Translations under genes and position numbers: made by a program | Source: Motacilla alba alba | Taxonomy: Eukaryota > Chordata > Aves > Passeriformes > Motacillidae | NCBI RefSeq assembly: GCF_015832195.1 | Contig: NC_052020.1 | Coordinates: 4,966,254-5,030,253 of the forward strand | Direction of reading: 5' to 3' | Length of the DNA stretch: 64,000 bases | The notes under the pieces: generated by a model | What the model was told of the DNA's origin: nothing | Databases searched by the model: none | The model's input: the letters and a program-made list of their open reading frames with translations, nothing else | Part shown: in pieces, positions 1 to 13,744 of the stretch | Layout: every line of letters begins with the position of its first letter | Numbering within the stretch: position 1 is the first letter of the stretch

Positions 1-3000
1 CATCAGTCTGCCAGGTTTTCACATGTAAGCGCCAGTCCACATACATGTGTACACACAGAGGAACACATACACATGTAGACGAGGCTGCATTTTCTCCTGC
101 TCATCAGAACTCTTAAAAATCCTTTTTAACTGGGTTTTAAAGTTTTTCTTAGAAATCCAGATCCAAATAAAGGTAATTTATGCCGACACATTCTGCAGTC
201 TGACTCTGGAGACCAAAGATTTACCTCTGAAACAAAAGTCCCAGTACAGCTATATTTAAAAAACCCCTCTCATTTAGGCTTTTCCCAAGTCTTTATTGCA
301 TTCTGGAAGAAGCCATTCCCTTTCTGAAGCAAGTGCTCCTCAGGTTCTTTCCTGGTCCCACAGCCCTGGCCTCCCCTTTGCCTGTGTCCAGCTGCATCTA
401 ACAGAGCCTTGCCCGCTGCATGTGGCCCCTGAAGGGTGGAGTTTAGGGCCAGCTCACTTCATTTTTCACCCTCTGCAATTATAGGGCTTGCTCTGCTTTT
501 AATTCAAATCATACAGCCCTTTTTCACTTAGCTTTGTTACACCTTTAATTACGACCTTAGGCTGAGGTGGTATAATTTTACTTTAAGGGATATGCCAGAA
601 CTCAGGTACTGACATCTCCAGGTTTCATAGAAATTGCAGGGATCATAGGAATTTAACCTGATAATTACCTCAATATTTCAAAGTCAGGCAATCACCATAT
701 AAAATAATTATGGGTTGTTGTTTTTCCAAATTCCCTTTGTGGGTTACTGTAGGTTAGAATATATGATGTTAGATAGATATAGAAACAGAGATAAAGAGGT
801 ACAATAAACCTAAATAGGAGATTATTCATGTATAAGGAATGCCAAAAGACAAAGAGAGCCACCTCTTTTAAATGCATAAAATAGCAAATACCACATTCCC
901 AGTTAAGGAATGGGAATGTTCAGGTCAAGGGTTCTTTTCCACGACTTCTTCAGCCACAGAAGTTTTTTCCCTATGGGGCTTGCAAGGATTGGCACAAATG
1001 GGAGCAAAAACATCCTTTGCACACTTCTTGCACGAAACCTTCAAGAACTGGCCCTTATATCACCCATATAAATTGTCTTTTACTAACAGAAGCCCTCTTA
1101 GCCAGCACTTCATCATGTCCCTGGGCACAATTGTGGTGATTTAAGCTATAAGCTGCTACTTCCTAATATTTTCTTCTTTTAAATAAATTAAAACAAACAA
1201 ACAAACAAAAAAACCAGAAGTGGAACATTTTTAAATACTGCAAACTGATTACATTTTGTGGGTTTTTTTTCCCCTCTTCAAATTTCCAATGCTTTTGTTA
1301 TCTCCTGCAAGTAAAGGTGCAAGGAAAAAAAAAAAAATACTTGGCATGATTTCCATCATGTTGATCCTTCTGGGTTCTCAGATATTATGATCCATGGAAA
1401 GTCTGGATTCATGCTTACTTCTACTCTTCATTAAGTCAGTTGCAGTTGAATTGCTGGTAGGGCAGGCTGCTGATACAGTAGGTGGGCATGCTGAATAAAA
1501 TACATCCCACAGCTGTACCTGCACTTGTCAGAGAGCCAACCTGCTTTACGCCAGTCTGTTCTCCACTGCTTCCTGGTCATAGCCCATCTGCTTCTGAATT
1601 TATAAAATGCTGAAGAACACAAATATCTGAACCTATTATAGGTAACATGCTTCAATTAAATTCTGATTGTGGAGATGTGCTTAGACTATCATTGGTAATG
1701 CATCTCCTTCAAATTTGCCAATAAAATAGACACCCTGGATATTTCTGTGGAACTCAGAGGTTTTTCTGTGTAGTGGCTTCTACATATGGTGCACCTGGCC
1801 AATATTCTTGCACTTGCAAACAAAATTGAAACAACAAAAAAAAAAACACCCAAAAAACAAAACCCAACCAAAAAAAAACCAACCTGCCAAGCCGGAGTAT
1901 GGAAGGTTACTAAGACAGATTAGATAAAAACCTACATAGAGGGAGAGGTTCCACAGTAGGAGCCCTCACAGGTGAAGTAAGCCAGACAGCTATTAACCTG
2001 AAGTTTTCCAGTAGCTCAAAGCAGTGCTTCACATTTCAGGTGGACTCAGAGATAACATAGAATGATAATGCACGCAAAAAATGATGATACTAATAAAAGT
2101 TTATCATATACATGTAATTTTTTGCTCTGGGGGTGAATCACTCAACTTTACAAGGTCAGTTTCACAAAAACTATGATTTAATGGAACTCAGCAGGCTGCC
2201 AATAACTGATTTAATAGGAACAGACTTTAAACAGAAAAAATAGGTGAGGGATATATCCCCAGAAAATTTGCTGGGGATACCTACAGTACCTATGATTAAA
2301 CTATCTGTCCTCTGGATGTCATCATTGCTCTTTTTATATGCTGTTGGTTAAAGATGCACTTATGGGGAAGACAGCCACAGCCCTAAGGAAGCTGGCTGGG
2401 GTGCATTATTTTTGGTGGCTCAGTGCATTTCCAGTCAGAACTAAACTCACAAGAGTCCACATAAACTCATAAATCCATAATATTACTATTTATAATCTAT
2501 AATGAACCTTTTCCTACAATGCAGTGCAAAAAAAAAAAAAAAAAAAAAAGAAAGAAAGAAAGACCCCCTGCATACATTGCATTTGATGTGAACTCACATC
2601 TCTGCTTCAAGAAGCACTTTATGCCTCTTCACTAAAAATTTCCATCTTTCCATATGTGCAGCTGAGACGTAGCTGCCAGTCAGCAATAGTGTTTGCAGCA
2701 TTTGCAAAAAATCTTTGCTTTAACCTGGAACCAGGATTTAAGATTTTAAAATAAGGTGCTTGGTTTCTCTGGCAAGGGAATACTCCATTAGCAGTGATGC
2801 ACCAGAGCAGAAAGGAGAAATACAGAATACACCTCACTGTGACAAGGCTGACCCTCAGAGATTTGATAAACAGACCAATGTGTGGCCCTGCAGATATTTA
2901 CCATATCCCTACAAGATCTTTTAGAAGCTATTACAGCAAAACAGTGTGAGTAGAAGCAGATCTAGGCTGAATCATTCTCCCAGCATGAGGTGTGAGGTTG

Positions 3001-3882
3001 AATTCAATTCTTCTCGGTACCTTTCAAGTCCAGATGAATCCAAAGACAAGGAGGGGCTGCCTGTCCTGGAGCGCTGAAGCTGCTGGCAGGTGGTGCACCT
3101 GAACTGGCCCCAGCCTGGTGGAAAGGAGATTGTCACCTTTGTCACCTCTTCTGTCCTTGAGCTGTGCCAAATGTTCGTCAGCTGCTGTCAGCATCCCTCC
3201 TGAAACCTCCTAGAAAAAGGTTCCATTTTAGCAGCATGGGATGACTCCACAATAGAAGTATGATGTCCTTCTCCCTTCTGCATGGCCACTGCACACGAAG
3301 TGAGTTGCCAGAGAGCTGTATGGCACCAAATAACTCTCCAGCTTTCACAGAAGAATTATTATGGAGCTTTCAGAGAGAGATGATGCCCAAGTAGTACAAG
3401 CTGAAGCTCAACATACTCCTTCCCAGCAATAAACACTCCTCACTCACCAAATTGCCCGAGGCTGAATTTCCCAGAGGCGTGGGGATAGGTGCTCCATTCC
3501 CAGCTTTGTCCAAAGTATCAGTTCACACAGATTTCAGCAAATCACTTGCACTTAGCTCTACAAAAAGAGCCTAGACTGAGCTTGCAAGAAACAGAGCTCA
3601 AGTCAGCAAAGCAAGAGGCACCTATATTCTGTTAGTTTGCTATGAGGTTTTGGAAACATTCAGAAGCCTTATGCTGTTAGCTGGGCTGGGCAACTCAGCA
3701 TTTTCTTAATGCCTCAGCCCTAGGAGGATTGCTAAGTTCAGTAGTGTTGTAGGTAGTTCACAGACAGAGCAGAATGTGTTAGGTGAGCCGACTAGACAAA
3801 TCTTTCAAAATGGGTCCTTACCTTTTTTTTATTTTTAAAGGAAAAAGTGGAAGGTTCCCTCATCCTTATTCTTAATGGCTAT
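1..3882. other. Intergenic, no gene recognised
   Basis: AT-rich unique sequence with short chance open frames on both strands. Apart from the poly(A)/(GAAA)n at 2528 I see no repeat, RNA gene or exon that I can defend. Confidence 0.7.
2528..2563 (+). repeat. Poly(A) followed by (GAAA)n
   Basis: Twenty-two A residues run into three to four GAAA units. Confidence 0.9.
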
Positions 3883-4341
3883 TGATGCCTCAGGTTTTAG
3901 TTTTTCTATTTTTCACATTCTGTGCTGCTTTAGTGTGTGGCTCTGGGCTTCACATCAGGGGATGGTGAGCTCTGCACAGAGCAGGGAGACAAAACAATTC
4001 CTGCTCCAGCTGGGCACCAAGGACAAATGATCCAAATCTCAGCCCAAGAGCACAAACAGCGTGGGCTGGAGAGAGAAAAACAAGCAGGGTGGGAGTGCCT
4101 GGGCTAAAGCTGGAATGGGACAATGAACTGCAAGGTGCAAATGGAGCAGAACTGATCCAAGGGAGAGACCCCGGGAGCGCTCGTGCATTTTGGGGCCATT
4201 TGGGTTCATCTTGGGTGCAGCCCTGGCTGGGCTCTTGTGCTGCCCAAGGTGGATCCATGGAGGAGATCCTTTGAATAAATCCCTGCTTTATTCTTTAGCT
4301 CTGTACAGCCTCTGCTCTGGGGCAGCCTGCACAAGGCATCA
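3883..4341 (+). mobile_element. LTR-like interspersed repeat, copy 1 (probable solo LTR)
   Basis: Nearly identical over its main body to 25255-25703. It ends in a polyadenylation signal (AATAAA at 4274-4279) followed by a T-rich tract and a terminal ...GGCATCA, the layout of a retroviral R-U5. The left boundary is set by where similarity to the second copy begins and may be off by a few bases; the TGAT start fits an LTR 5' end. No clear target-site duplication and no adjoining gag or pol coding are seen, so it is read as a solo LTR of a bird endogenous retrovirus, possibly ERVK-like. Confidence 0.6.
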
Positions 4342-6419
4342 CTGTGAGGTAAAAAGTCAGCTTCATAGGGAAGAGCCCATTTCCAAGGATCCTTACTTCT
4401 ATTTCAGGTGAAACTCAGCAGCGATGATAGAAGAATAAATTCCACTGCTGGGGGGCTGTGTGTTTTTCAGCAGAGGCCAGCCAAAGCCCCTCCACCTGCT
4501 TGCCACAGCCTCAGGACAGGGGCCAGCACAGATCTGAACGTGGCAGAGCTGCACCAGCCCAGCACTGACAGCCTCAAGCTTTGAGGAAGGCTGATGTTTG
4601 GACACAGCAATGTGTCACTTCATGGCTTGTGGATCAGAGCTGGCCTGGCTTTCCTCTGGGACACAGAGAGACTCAGTCCCTAGAGAAGCCTTATATGCCC
4701 AAAGGGTTGTGCAAATATTGATGGGCTTATCTCAGAGACAAGCCCCTTGAAGGATGTGTTCTTTATCTTCCCCATGGCATCTTCTCCTGACTACCCAGTA
4801 TTTTCAGGGGAGCTGTGACAATTCATTTATCACACCCAGTTCACCATTTTGTAGTGAAGTACACAAAGCAGAATTATTAGAAGATGTACTTTAGGATGTT
4901 CATTGCATTGTTTTTAAGGATCCTCTGGAGATGTGAAAACATGGCCAGAAAAATAACCTGCCCCATTTCAACACTGGAGTTTTGCCTTGCATGTTAATGT
5001 GTATGTTTTCATGCTTCAGCTACACTAACTGTACTTCTTTCCTGTTTCTATTTATTTTGGAAGCAATATATGTTTACTAAATCAGTTGAAAAGTGTTAAT
5101 GATCAGTTCATAGAATACTAATGTGGATTCAAATTACTTTCACATGAATCAGGACAAATTAAAAAATACTATTTGATCATAAACTGCTTCAAACCCATGT
5201 CACAAGAACTCTAGTACCTAGAAATAAAGATTCCTTTCTTTCATTTTTTAAGACCTTATTATATAGTTAAAATGATCAAAAAGGTGTGGGGAAGAAAACA
5301 CATGGAATATCTATGGTTCATGTAACAAAGAGAATGGATAAGCAAAGAGGCATCAAAACCAGTTGCTCTACAAGTAATGCCTCTTCAATGTGCCTGAGAA
5401 AGAAGAAGACATGTAGGTGCAAGCAAAAGAGTGATGACATGGCTACAGGCAGCCCTGACCCACAGCACAGCTTTGAGCCCTCAGACATAGGTGTGACACC
5501 TGGTAACCTACATGGACACTGGGCCAAAACATTCCCAAGAGAAACTTGGATTGCATCCCACAACGTTCAGCACACTCCAAAGACAATCTCATTTTTAGTG
5601 ACATTTCAGTGTGATCCTGTCTTGATCTGAACAAGGCTGTGTTTCAGGGCTGCCTTTCAAGTAAGTCTTACAGTCTGAAGGTAGGAACTTCGTAGGGTTT
5701 TTCTCCTCTACTAACTCCTCCAGGAATGAGTAGAGGAGAATAACCCAGTTTAGTGACCTGCACTGGGGAAAAGCAGGTGACTGAGGAGTTGCAGTGCATA
5801 GCTAAGCTCATGCCATGCCCACTCACAGGTGACAAGGAGCACCCCAGCTCTGGCAAACCAGCCTTCGTGGTGCTGCTCCTCACAGGAAAGCCTTTCCCCC
5901 CCCCCATCTGTTAAAATCTGCCTTTCCCAGGCTCCCAGCAGCTGGAAGTGAACCTCTTAGTGCTTTATCACACAGGATGTGATGTGCTGTCCTAGCAAAA
6001 CACTTCTTACCCGGGTGCATCATGAAAATGCACATGGTGGTTGCTGGGCAAGTCAAACTAGCACTGCAGAATAAATCACTATTGGAGGGTAAAACCAGTT
6101 TGGGAGGCAGATTGTAGCTGTACCAGGGCACTTGCTGGACCCCAGCACAGTGAAGATGCACAGGAAGAATGTAGCTCTACTCACCTTTTCCTTATTCATG
6201 ATGGAAAAATTGTGGGCACAATATTTCCTTAACCATGGTTGTCCTGAATTGTGGTTTAGAAACCTAAGGCAGGATGTCAGGCTGAGTTTGCCTCTTCCAC
6301 TATTGTTTTGCAGAGACCAGGTAGAACATTCAGCTTCCTTTACTCTTTAATTACTTTTTTTTTTTTTTTTTTTAATAAAAAATGTACTTTATGATGGAAA
6401 TTCTAAGCATGACAATTAA
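4342..6419. other. Intergenic, no gene recognised
   Basis: Unique sequence. A short minus-strand exon-like segment (6012-6064) with acceptor and donor was seen but has no supporting protein similarity. Confidence 0.65.
6355..6373 (+). repeat. Poly(T) run, 19 nt
   Basis: Simple homopolymer in AT-rich sequence. Confidence 0.9.
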
Positions 6420-7420
6420 GACTCATTTAGGAGACTATCAGAAGGAATAAGCTCTCCAGCCTGCTCTATTTCATTCAAGACAATTTTGTCTAACTGATTT
6501 TTAACAAATTTAAAACGTTGCCCAGATCTACTCTAGCTATGAGGCGCTGGCAATCAAGTCAAGCACCATTGACTGTGAGAATAGTGAACTGTATAAAATG
6601 ACTTCTCAGCATTATGCAGTGTCACAGCACAATTTAAATAACACGTTCATTATTCAAGGTCTCCTAATTCCTACATATAGAAATAGATATGGGGAGCCGA
6701 GAGAGCCTTTCAAGTTAAATAAATAAGCAACCTGTATCATTACAACTGCACTGTGCATTCCTTAAATACCTGATAGGTTGTTGGAAAGTCCTTTTAAAAT
6801 GAAATCCAGTAATACAAGGTGCTAACTCCAGCTCAGAGATGCATATACAGACAGCTATTACACACTGACTCTGCTTTTACAGGAATGAACAGAGGATTTG
6901 AGAGAAACTCTGCTTTCTGGGGAGGAGTCCCAGCCATTATTATTACATCTATGTACAAAAGGGCTTTTAAAATTGTGATTACAGGAATCTAATATTAAAG
7001 TCATGCTCTTTTCTATAATTTAAATGCACGTAGGTATTTGTTTCTGTGCAAGATGGAATATATTGCAGATGTTATTGTCTTGATTTTCATATGCATTTAG
7101 AAGATTTTAAAGTAACACTGTTGCAATCACATTCTGTCTGACACTTCTGGTAGAACCATGGTTGAAGAAGGATATTCCACAGTTTTTTTACAGCACTCAA
7201 ACTCCCTCTCAGAATTTCCTGTAGCTCAATAATTTTCAGTATACTTAGAATATATACTTTCAATATATACTTAGCTCAACATGGAGCAATGAGATTTACA
7301 AAATATAAATGTGTGACCATTAATATAGAAACAAAATGTACAGATATATTAACCTGAGCTGCTTATAAGTAATTTTAAAATACATGCACCAATTTAATGT
7401 TTGCTTTTGTATTTTGTAAG
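6420..7420. promoter_or_regulatory. Candidate conserved regulatory block
   Basis: AT-rich unique sequence free of transposons, with repeated TAATTT/ATTTAAAT and TTCATTATTC homeodomain-type sites and no open frames. It resembles the composition of enhancer blocks near developmental genes. Conservation cannot be tested here. Confidence 0.22.
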
Positions 7421-7450
7421 GCAAATAAATTTGGCCAAAACTGTTTCTTC

Positions 7451-7643
7451 CCTGTGAGGGCAGTGAGACAATGAAGCGTGTTCCCTAGGGAGGCTGTGGC
7501 TGCCCCATCCCTGGAAGTGTTCAAGGCCAGGCTGGATGGGACTCTGAGAACCCCGGGACAGTGGGAGCAGTCCCTGACAAGAGGAGCTAGATGATCCTTA
7601 ATGTCCCTTCAAACACAAAGCAGCCTGAGTCTGTGATTCTATT
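7451..7643 (+). mobile_element. CR1 LINE, truncated 3' end
   Basis: The sequence matches the well-known 3' tail of bird CR1 elements: AGGCTGTGGCTGCCCCATCC, then CTGGAAGTGTTCAAGGCCAG, then GATGATCCTTAATGTCCCTT, ending in TGTGATTCTATT, the typical CR1 terminal octamer region. It is 5' truncated, as most CR1 copies are, and holds no coding capacity. Confidence 0.88.
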
Positions 7644-10185
7644 TAACAAAGACAATCACAAAAGAAAAAGGACAAACAAGTTCCACTCATCAACTCTTGC
7701 CAAAGCAAAAGAATTTCAGTGGTCTTTCCTACACCTGATACTTGCCCACTTGGGAGCTGTTGTGTGTGTCTGCTGAATTTGTGAGAGAGGAATTTATGCC
7801 ATGCTGTTAAGTATCTCAGCAGAAAAAATGCTTTCTCATTTTCTGAGGAGAAAATCTGTCTCTAGACAGGTGCAGGGCAGAGAGCTGTGCTTCCTCCTTA
7901 CTGAGGAAGGGATGAGAAACCCTGTCCTCTTCTGACTGGCACTGGAGCAAATCTTTCAGAAACCTGGCATTTCGGAGTTTACTCTTCACTGTTGACCTCA
8001 CAAAGCAGCCTTCCCAAAGGAAAACACAATTCCCCACCTCAGAATACTCAGAAAGGTCCATGGGTTCCTTTTTCAGAGTGGTGCTGCCCAGACACCTACT
8101 TACCACCCGGGCAGGGATTGAAAGTATTCTTGAAGCTTTGTAAAGCTTTGCTCTGCCATTTGCCATCTCTGTTGGTACTCCAAGCTTTCCCCTTTGTCTT
8201 TTAGCCCCAGACATGAATATATAGGCTGCCTCCATCACTCCCTGTGTTCCAGCAACTTCTCATTCCTATTTCCTGGGCCAGTCTGTGAACAGACAGACAG
8301 TTGTGCCTGCTGTGAACACAATCCCTCCTGAATCCCTCCACTGCCCTTTCCTAACTTCCTTCCTTTATTTCACCACATCACATAGAATTTGCTCTGTATT
8401 TTTGCCTTGGTGCTGTTATCATGCTGCATCTTATATTGAAAGCATCCTCTCAAATACTTCTCAATGTTACAGAGAAGCTTTAAACCAGATTTTAGGCATT
8501 TCTCCCACTGGATTTCTTCCTTTCCGTGCTGATCACTCCTCCGTGCACAATCCTTCCTGAATCCTTGTTCATGACTCAGAGGGAGAGATTTCATATTTAC
8601 CAGTGGATAAGAGCACACACAAACCCTCACCTACTCCAGGAGGCCTTGCAGTATCTTGCTATGGCATTGTTGTTTTACTTCAGCACTTCCAAACAGCATC
8701 TGTCCTGCCAAACACGTATTTATGCTTCACAGTTCATCCTCATCCTCCTCTGAGTGCCCCTGGCACAGCTGAGCTGTGCAGCTGGATGCTGCTCCTCTCT
8801 ACAGCCTGATTGCCTGCAGTGGAAAAACTGGCTCTGAGAGTAGAGGAGATGCTCCCACAGCTTCTGTGAAGTCCTACAGCCTGGATGGCCAGGAGACCAT
8901 GGCTCCAGGCACACCAGAAAACACTTCCCAGCAGGGCACCAACACACCTGATTGCTGGGGTGTGCTGGTGTTGCTGAGGTACTGCAGGAAGTTGTAGTGG
9001 ATTTGGCATTTGTCTGGCTACTAAAAACCCCACCAGGCCATGGCATTGATTCAGTGAGCACATCCTGAACTCCTGTGCCTCCTCTGCTGCCTGTGATCCC
9101 TTTTGGACAGCTAGCTGTGTCCACGAACACAACTCAAGGGTCAGACTCAAATCCATCCTTGCCCTGCCTCCTGTCTTTGGGCTCTTAGGAGGAGATTCTT
9201 AGAGGACAAGAAAAAGAAAGGGAACAAATCAGAAATCCCTGTGTACACCCTCTCAGCTTCCAGCAATCAGCTGCTTAGGGCACTTGGAACTGGAGCTTGC
9301 CACTGTACCCTCATGTTAATAGTCCCCCATGGACCTATCGTCAGTAATACATCTTATTTTTCTGAACTTGTAACATCCTGTGCAACGACTTCCACAAAAT
9401 AATTATGCCCTGCATGACAAAAGTTTGCTTTAAATTCCCTGTGTGATTATAACACTGGAACCCCCTTAGGTCCTGTATTGTCAGAAACAATGCATTAGTC
9501 ACTCCCTAATCACTTTCTCCATGACACTCATTATTGTGCACATCTCTGTCTTTTTCCCTTTAGTGGATCCTCTGAAGGGTCTGGATTATTTACTCTCTCT
9601 CTCTTGTATTTCTCTCTCTGTTGTATTTCCTTGTACCTCCCTAGTTTGACCCCTTTGAAACACAGAAATCAACCAAATACAAGATGCAAGATGAGGGCAC
9701 ATTTGAATTTTGTGCCTAGCATAGATTTTGACAGCTTGATTTGACCAGCCTTGATTGTGACTAAATTGTATTTAGCAAGTACACCACTAGGACAAAAATC
9801 CAAATAAAAATTAAAATATCATTGGCTAACAAATGGTGGTAGTAATAAGCAGACTGGTTTCCAAAGGAATAATGTGTAACAAAATTGTAAAATAAACAGC
9901 CGGAATAAAACATAATAATATAGAAGATAATTTCCAAAACGAAACAGGCTGTTCTTATCCCCAACATCTAGTGAAAGCTCCTTTGCTCGGGGGGGAAATT
10001 CTCAAAGTTTACCACTTCAGGGGAATGAAAATAAAGGGAAATGCAGAGTTGACTCTCGAGGTCTCTGTGATACAGCAGACAATTGCATCTGCTCTGCTAT
10101 TGACCCCTTGAACAGGGTTTCAGAAAATCCATGCATTTAAGAAACACTACATGACAGCTTATTACTTCCCAGAACTGTCACTTAC
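7644..10185. other. Intergenic, no gene recognised
   Basis: It contains overlapping open frames of about 140 codons on the minus strand at 7816-8238 and 8740-9156. Their amino-acid composition looks random and I recognise no domain, so they are not called as genes. Confidence 0.55.
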
Positions 10186-10296
10186 CTCTGGCTGCAAGTG
10201 ACTCAGCTGAACAAATATCACCTCACGCTTTATCCTGTATCCATTAGCAACGAGATTGGCCTCCTCATGCATGGTCAGCACAACACGCCTTCTATC
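10186..10296 (-). CDS. Candidate internal exon of an unidentified minus-strand gene
   Basis: On the minus strand, an acceptor with a good pyrimidine tract (gttttctttcag) precedes 111 bases that end GAG|gtaagtgac, a near-perfect donor. The segment is exactly 37 codons and open only in the phase 0-0 frame; the other two frames have stops. The encoded peptide starts DRRRVVLTMHEEANLVANGY and is balanced in composition, with no cysteine. I do not recognise the family. Upstream, the same frame stays open for only 17 codons before a stop, and downstream the intron closes it. It could be a coding exon, a noncoding-RNA exon, or chance: strong splice-site pairs around open 100-bp segments do occur at random in 64 kb. 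No neighbouring exon of the same gene could be convincingly found. Confidence 0.28.
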
Positions 10297-13200
10297 CTGA
10301 AAGAAAACTTTAAAAAAGATGTGTTTAGGCTGAACAGCCCAATATTTTCATAAAACACTTCTTGAGGCAGCTGCACCTCTGGAGAGTTTCAAAGCACCGT
10401 GTCAGGAGCTGGGCTCCGCAGCCTTTGCTTTGTCCTGGCAAACTCTGCTGTTCCTCCTCAACCCACAGTGGTTTGAGGCATCTCTTCACTCAGACAAAGC
10501 AGTGTGCAGTCACAGTTTGCTGTCAGGAGGCAAAATCCTAACCAGGATGCCACAGTCTGTGGCCACCTCAGTCCCTGCCCAGCCTGGCTCTCACAAGCCC
10601 TGTGCGATCATTGCAAACTGCCTTGCTTTTCTTGCTTTTTCCCTGGCGAAACAAATTGTTTTAAAAAATAAAAGAAAGGGCTTTGACACAACAGCCAGCA
10701 ACCAATTTAGCAGCCAGTAACTGAGGCAAATTCACTGGTATCTGGAATTGCCTTCAAAGTAAGAATTATTATCCTTAATTCTAGCTTACAGAATCAAGCA
10801 AGCAGCTCCTCGTCTGGCGCACAGAGCCTGTGCAGGTGACAGAGATGCAGAAAAACTGCAATAACTACGCAAAAACAGAGTCCCACAGACCTGCCCCTGC
10901 TCTTTTCTGTGATCTTTTGAGTCAGGGGATATTTGGATGTTCCTCGAGGAAACACTGATATGCCAAGGCTCTCCTGTTATCATTAAATAAACACTGAACA
11001 GGTTGAGCGGGTGCCTCTCGTTCTGAGGGCTTCACTAATCCAAAAGTTCATCTGTCAATTGACAGGTAGCTATCAAAAAAACCCCATGAATACCCATGTG
11101 AAAATAACCCTGTGCTTCCAAACAGAGATGGAAAAGTGGAGGGTGCTATCACTTATTAGTTACTGAATCAGTCACTACTCAGAATTCAAATTCCTTCTGA
11201 GAAAATCAAGAAGCTGTGCCTAACCCCAGCGAACCCCTCTGCAGGATGGATGATAAAGTCTCTTCTCTGGTGGGAATTTTAAAGAGATTTTTATGGAATT
11301 CTTTCACAGAGTGTGGTTATGGGATAAGGTTAAAAAAATAAAAAAGCCAGGGTAAACCAGTCTTGAGGGTGGCTCGTGGCATGGGACTTACAGTGGTAAA
11401 GGGAAGGAGGAGAAAAAGCATTTGGTAGCCATCTGAATTGAGGTGGTCAAGGAAAAGGTTTAAATACAACCTCCAGAGTGAAAAGGTGGCCAAATCAGCT
11501 TTTCACCCACATGAAATGAAGGAGCTGCAGACAGAGAGAAATTCACAGAACCATTGGGATCAGGAACTGGGGCTAAGGTGACCCTTTGGAGAAGTTACCA
11601 CAGGTTGTGATAAAAAAAAAAAAAAAAGTTGAAAAATGAGGTCATAATGCCTAGTCAGTATATGGAAAGCATATATATATTTAAAAAAATATATAGAATA
11701 TATGTATATATAAAAATATATTTTTAACAAGGCTGACGTAATTTTTTTCATTTCTCAAAATATTTGGCTGTAAAAAAAGTAATTGCATTTACATTTTGGA
11801 TTCATATTTTCTGAAAGTTTTTGTGTTATATTCTGTTAAAGAACAACACTAAAAATATGCAACAGTAAAACATATTAAAACCTGAAAAAGCACATCTGTT
11901 GGTCATCATACCTGAATATGGGTGCATTTAGTAGCATTTCCAGTGTTTCTAGTATTTTTTTAAAAAATGCCTTTTGACTACATTCAGGACAGGAATTTTT
12001 GAAAATATCAAGGAAAGAAAATACTTGAAATATTTTAAACTGGGTACTGTAAAGGTACATTTAAAAACCAAAAAAGGTCAAATAGCAATTGGAGAGATTG
12101 GGATTGGTCAGTTATAATGTGCTGTTTGAATCAGCTTGTAAAATGAAGTAATATCTTTAAAAAGGTTTTTAATACAGGCTGACACCAAGTCAGATATGTC
12201 AGAAGATAGAATGTAGGTCAGACTAACAACACAGAATACCATATCCTGAAATGCAGTGACACTGAAAGGGACTTCAGCAAATCAATTTACCATGAATTCC
12301 CTATGCAATCCATGGGCTAAGGTTAATGCAATACTTGCATGGTTATGCAGGAGGCCATGATATTACAGGTGTGTCTCACTGATGGGACCAGCGCTGCTGT
12401 GCCCAGTTCTGGCACCCAATTTTCTAACAATGATGATTCTGGGATACTGCAAGGGAATCAAAATGAGTCATTGAATTATCGGCAATTGTGGAATCCTCAC
12501 CTGTGCACAACACACTGCACCCCCAAGGGAAGGGCAGGGATAACTCACCAGAGTGTCATGGAGTGCTGGAAGGGAAGGTCCTGACACCAGGGGAGTTTGT
12601 AATGAGCTAGCAGAGCCACAACTGTAAGTAATTAAAAAAGAGAAGGTAGGCAAATGCAGGTTGGGAAAAAAAAAAAAAGTTTGGTCTTTTAAAACGTAAA
12701 GTATTAGGTTAAAATTAAGTGCTTGAGAGCAGCGATGGAATAAGCTGAAGTCTTTCCAGTAAGAATGAGTGCCTTTACAAAAGATGCACTGCAGCTTGTC
12801 TGGGACCTGAGGCTGAAATCACATGGCTGGCATGATGCAAGAAATAACACCAGAGGTTCTTAATAACCAGAAAGCCTCAAAATCATAATACATTCACTAG
12901 ACTATGAATATTTTGACACAAAGAGGAAACAGAAGTCAAGGAAAAATAAATGTTTGTGTTGACATGGTCAGCTGTTTACCGGTTATCCTCAAAGCAGAAG
13001 AACCCCCAGCAGGAGAAACTGAAACAAAACCATACGTGCTGCTGTCTTAAAAAATGCAGGATAGAAATTAGGTCTAGGAAAAAAGAAATATTTTTGACTG
13101 TTTGCTTGTGAAAAGAAGCAACACTTTTTTACCTGCACATGGAGAGAGATACAGAGCTAAGAAGCAGGAGGACTGAAGGAGAGACAAATGAGTATTTAAA

Positions 13201-13744
13201 GGTGATGTATTCAAGGACCCCAAATATTTCACTTACACCTGTATTCAAAAGAGGATTTTAAGCTGCCATTTCAACACATCTATTCTCCCACGTAAAAAAA
13301 AAAAAATAAAAAAATCAATATTAAAGACTTTTTTTAAGGCAGTAAGTGCTACAACATTTGCATTTAGGAGCAACAGAACTCCAGAACTGGCTTGTGTGCA
13401 CACAAATATTTTCAAGGAAGCATTGGAGTAACTAATTAAAAACCCCTACATCCTTGCTCATTACCATCAGCTGCTGGAAGCTGCTATGTGAGTATTAGCT
13501 TTAAAAACATGTTGAGCCAGCCTTGAAATTTGCAGCTTACTAAACCTTACCACCAGGCAAGCAAATCTCTTAAAACAAAAATAAAGTATGAAAAGAACCA
13601 GACCGTCATTATATAAAAGGGAGAGAATAGTGCAGAGTTTTTAAAAAGAAAATAAGGCTCAGAATGTAAACTGCCTCAAGTACAAGCACATCTGATTATT
13701 CTACTGCTCTTTCTAAAAACAGCTGATAGCCTTCATCACAAAAA
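10297..13744. other. Intergenic, no gene recognised
   Basis: AT-rich unique DNA with A-tracts at about 11611 and 12665. A phrase near 12385-12420 (GCTGTGCCCAGTTCTGGCAC) faintly resembles a CR1 internal segment but is too diverged to call. Confidence 0.6.
11668..11725. repeat. AT-rich low-complexity stretch
   Basis: Irregular ATATAT/TTAAAAA sequence with no coding or structural signal. Confidence 0.8.

Noticed and set aside
3131..3203. 54-bp minus-strand exon-like segment (acceptor tttcag, donor GAG|gtgac)
   Set aside because: Its open phase does not join to the 10.2-kb exon candidate, and the acceptor is mediocre.
3950..4258. 102-codon minus-strand open frame repeated at 25315-25620
   Set aside because: Both copies lie inside the LTR-like repeat, antisense to its polyadenylation signal; the shared protein reflects shared DNA.
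6012..6064. Short minus-strand segment bounded by ctgcag acceptor and CGG|gtaagaag donor
   Set aside because: Too short, frame choice arbitrary, and such pairs occur by chance at this window size.
7816..8238. 140-codon minus-strand open frame
   Set aside because: No recognisable domain; composition looks random and a strong internal minus-strand donor motif interrupts it. It may be chance.
8740..9156. Overlapping open frames of 136-138 codons on the minus strand
   Set aside because: Two overlapping frames of similar length in one GC-raised segment point to low stop density, not to coding selection.
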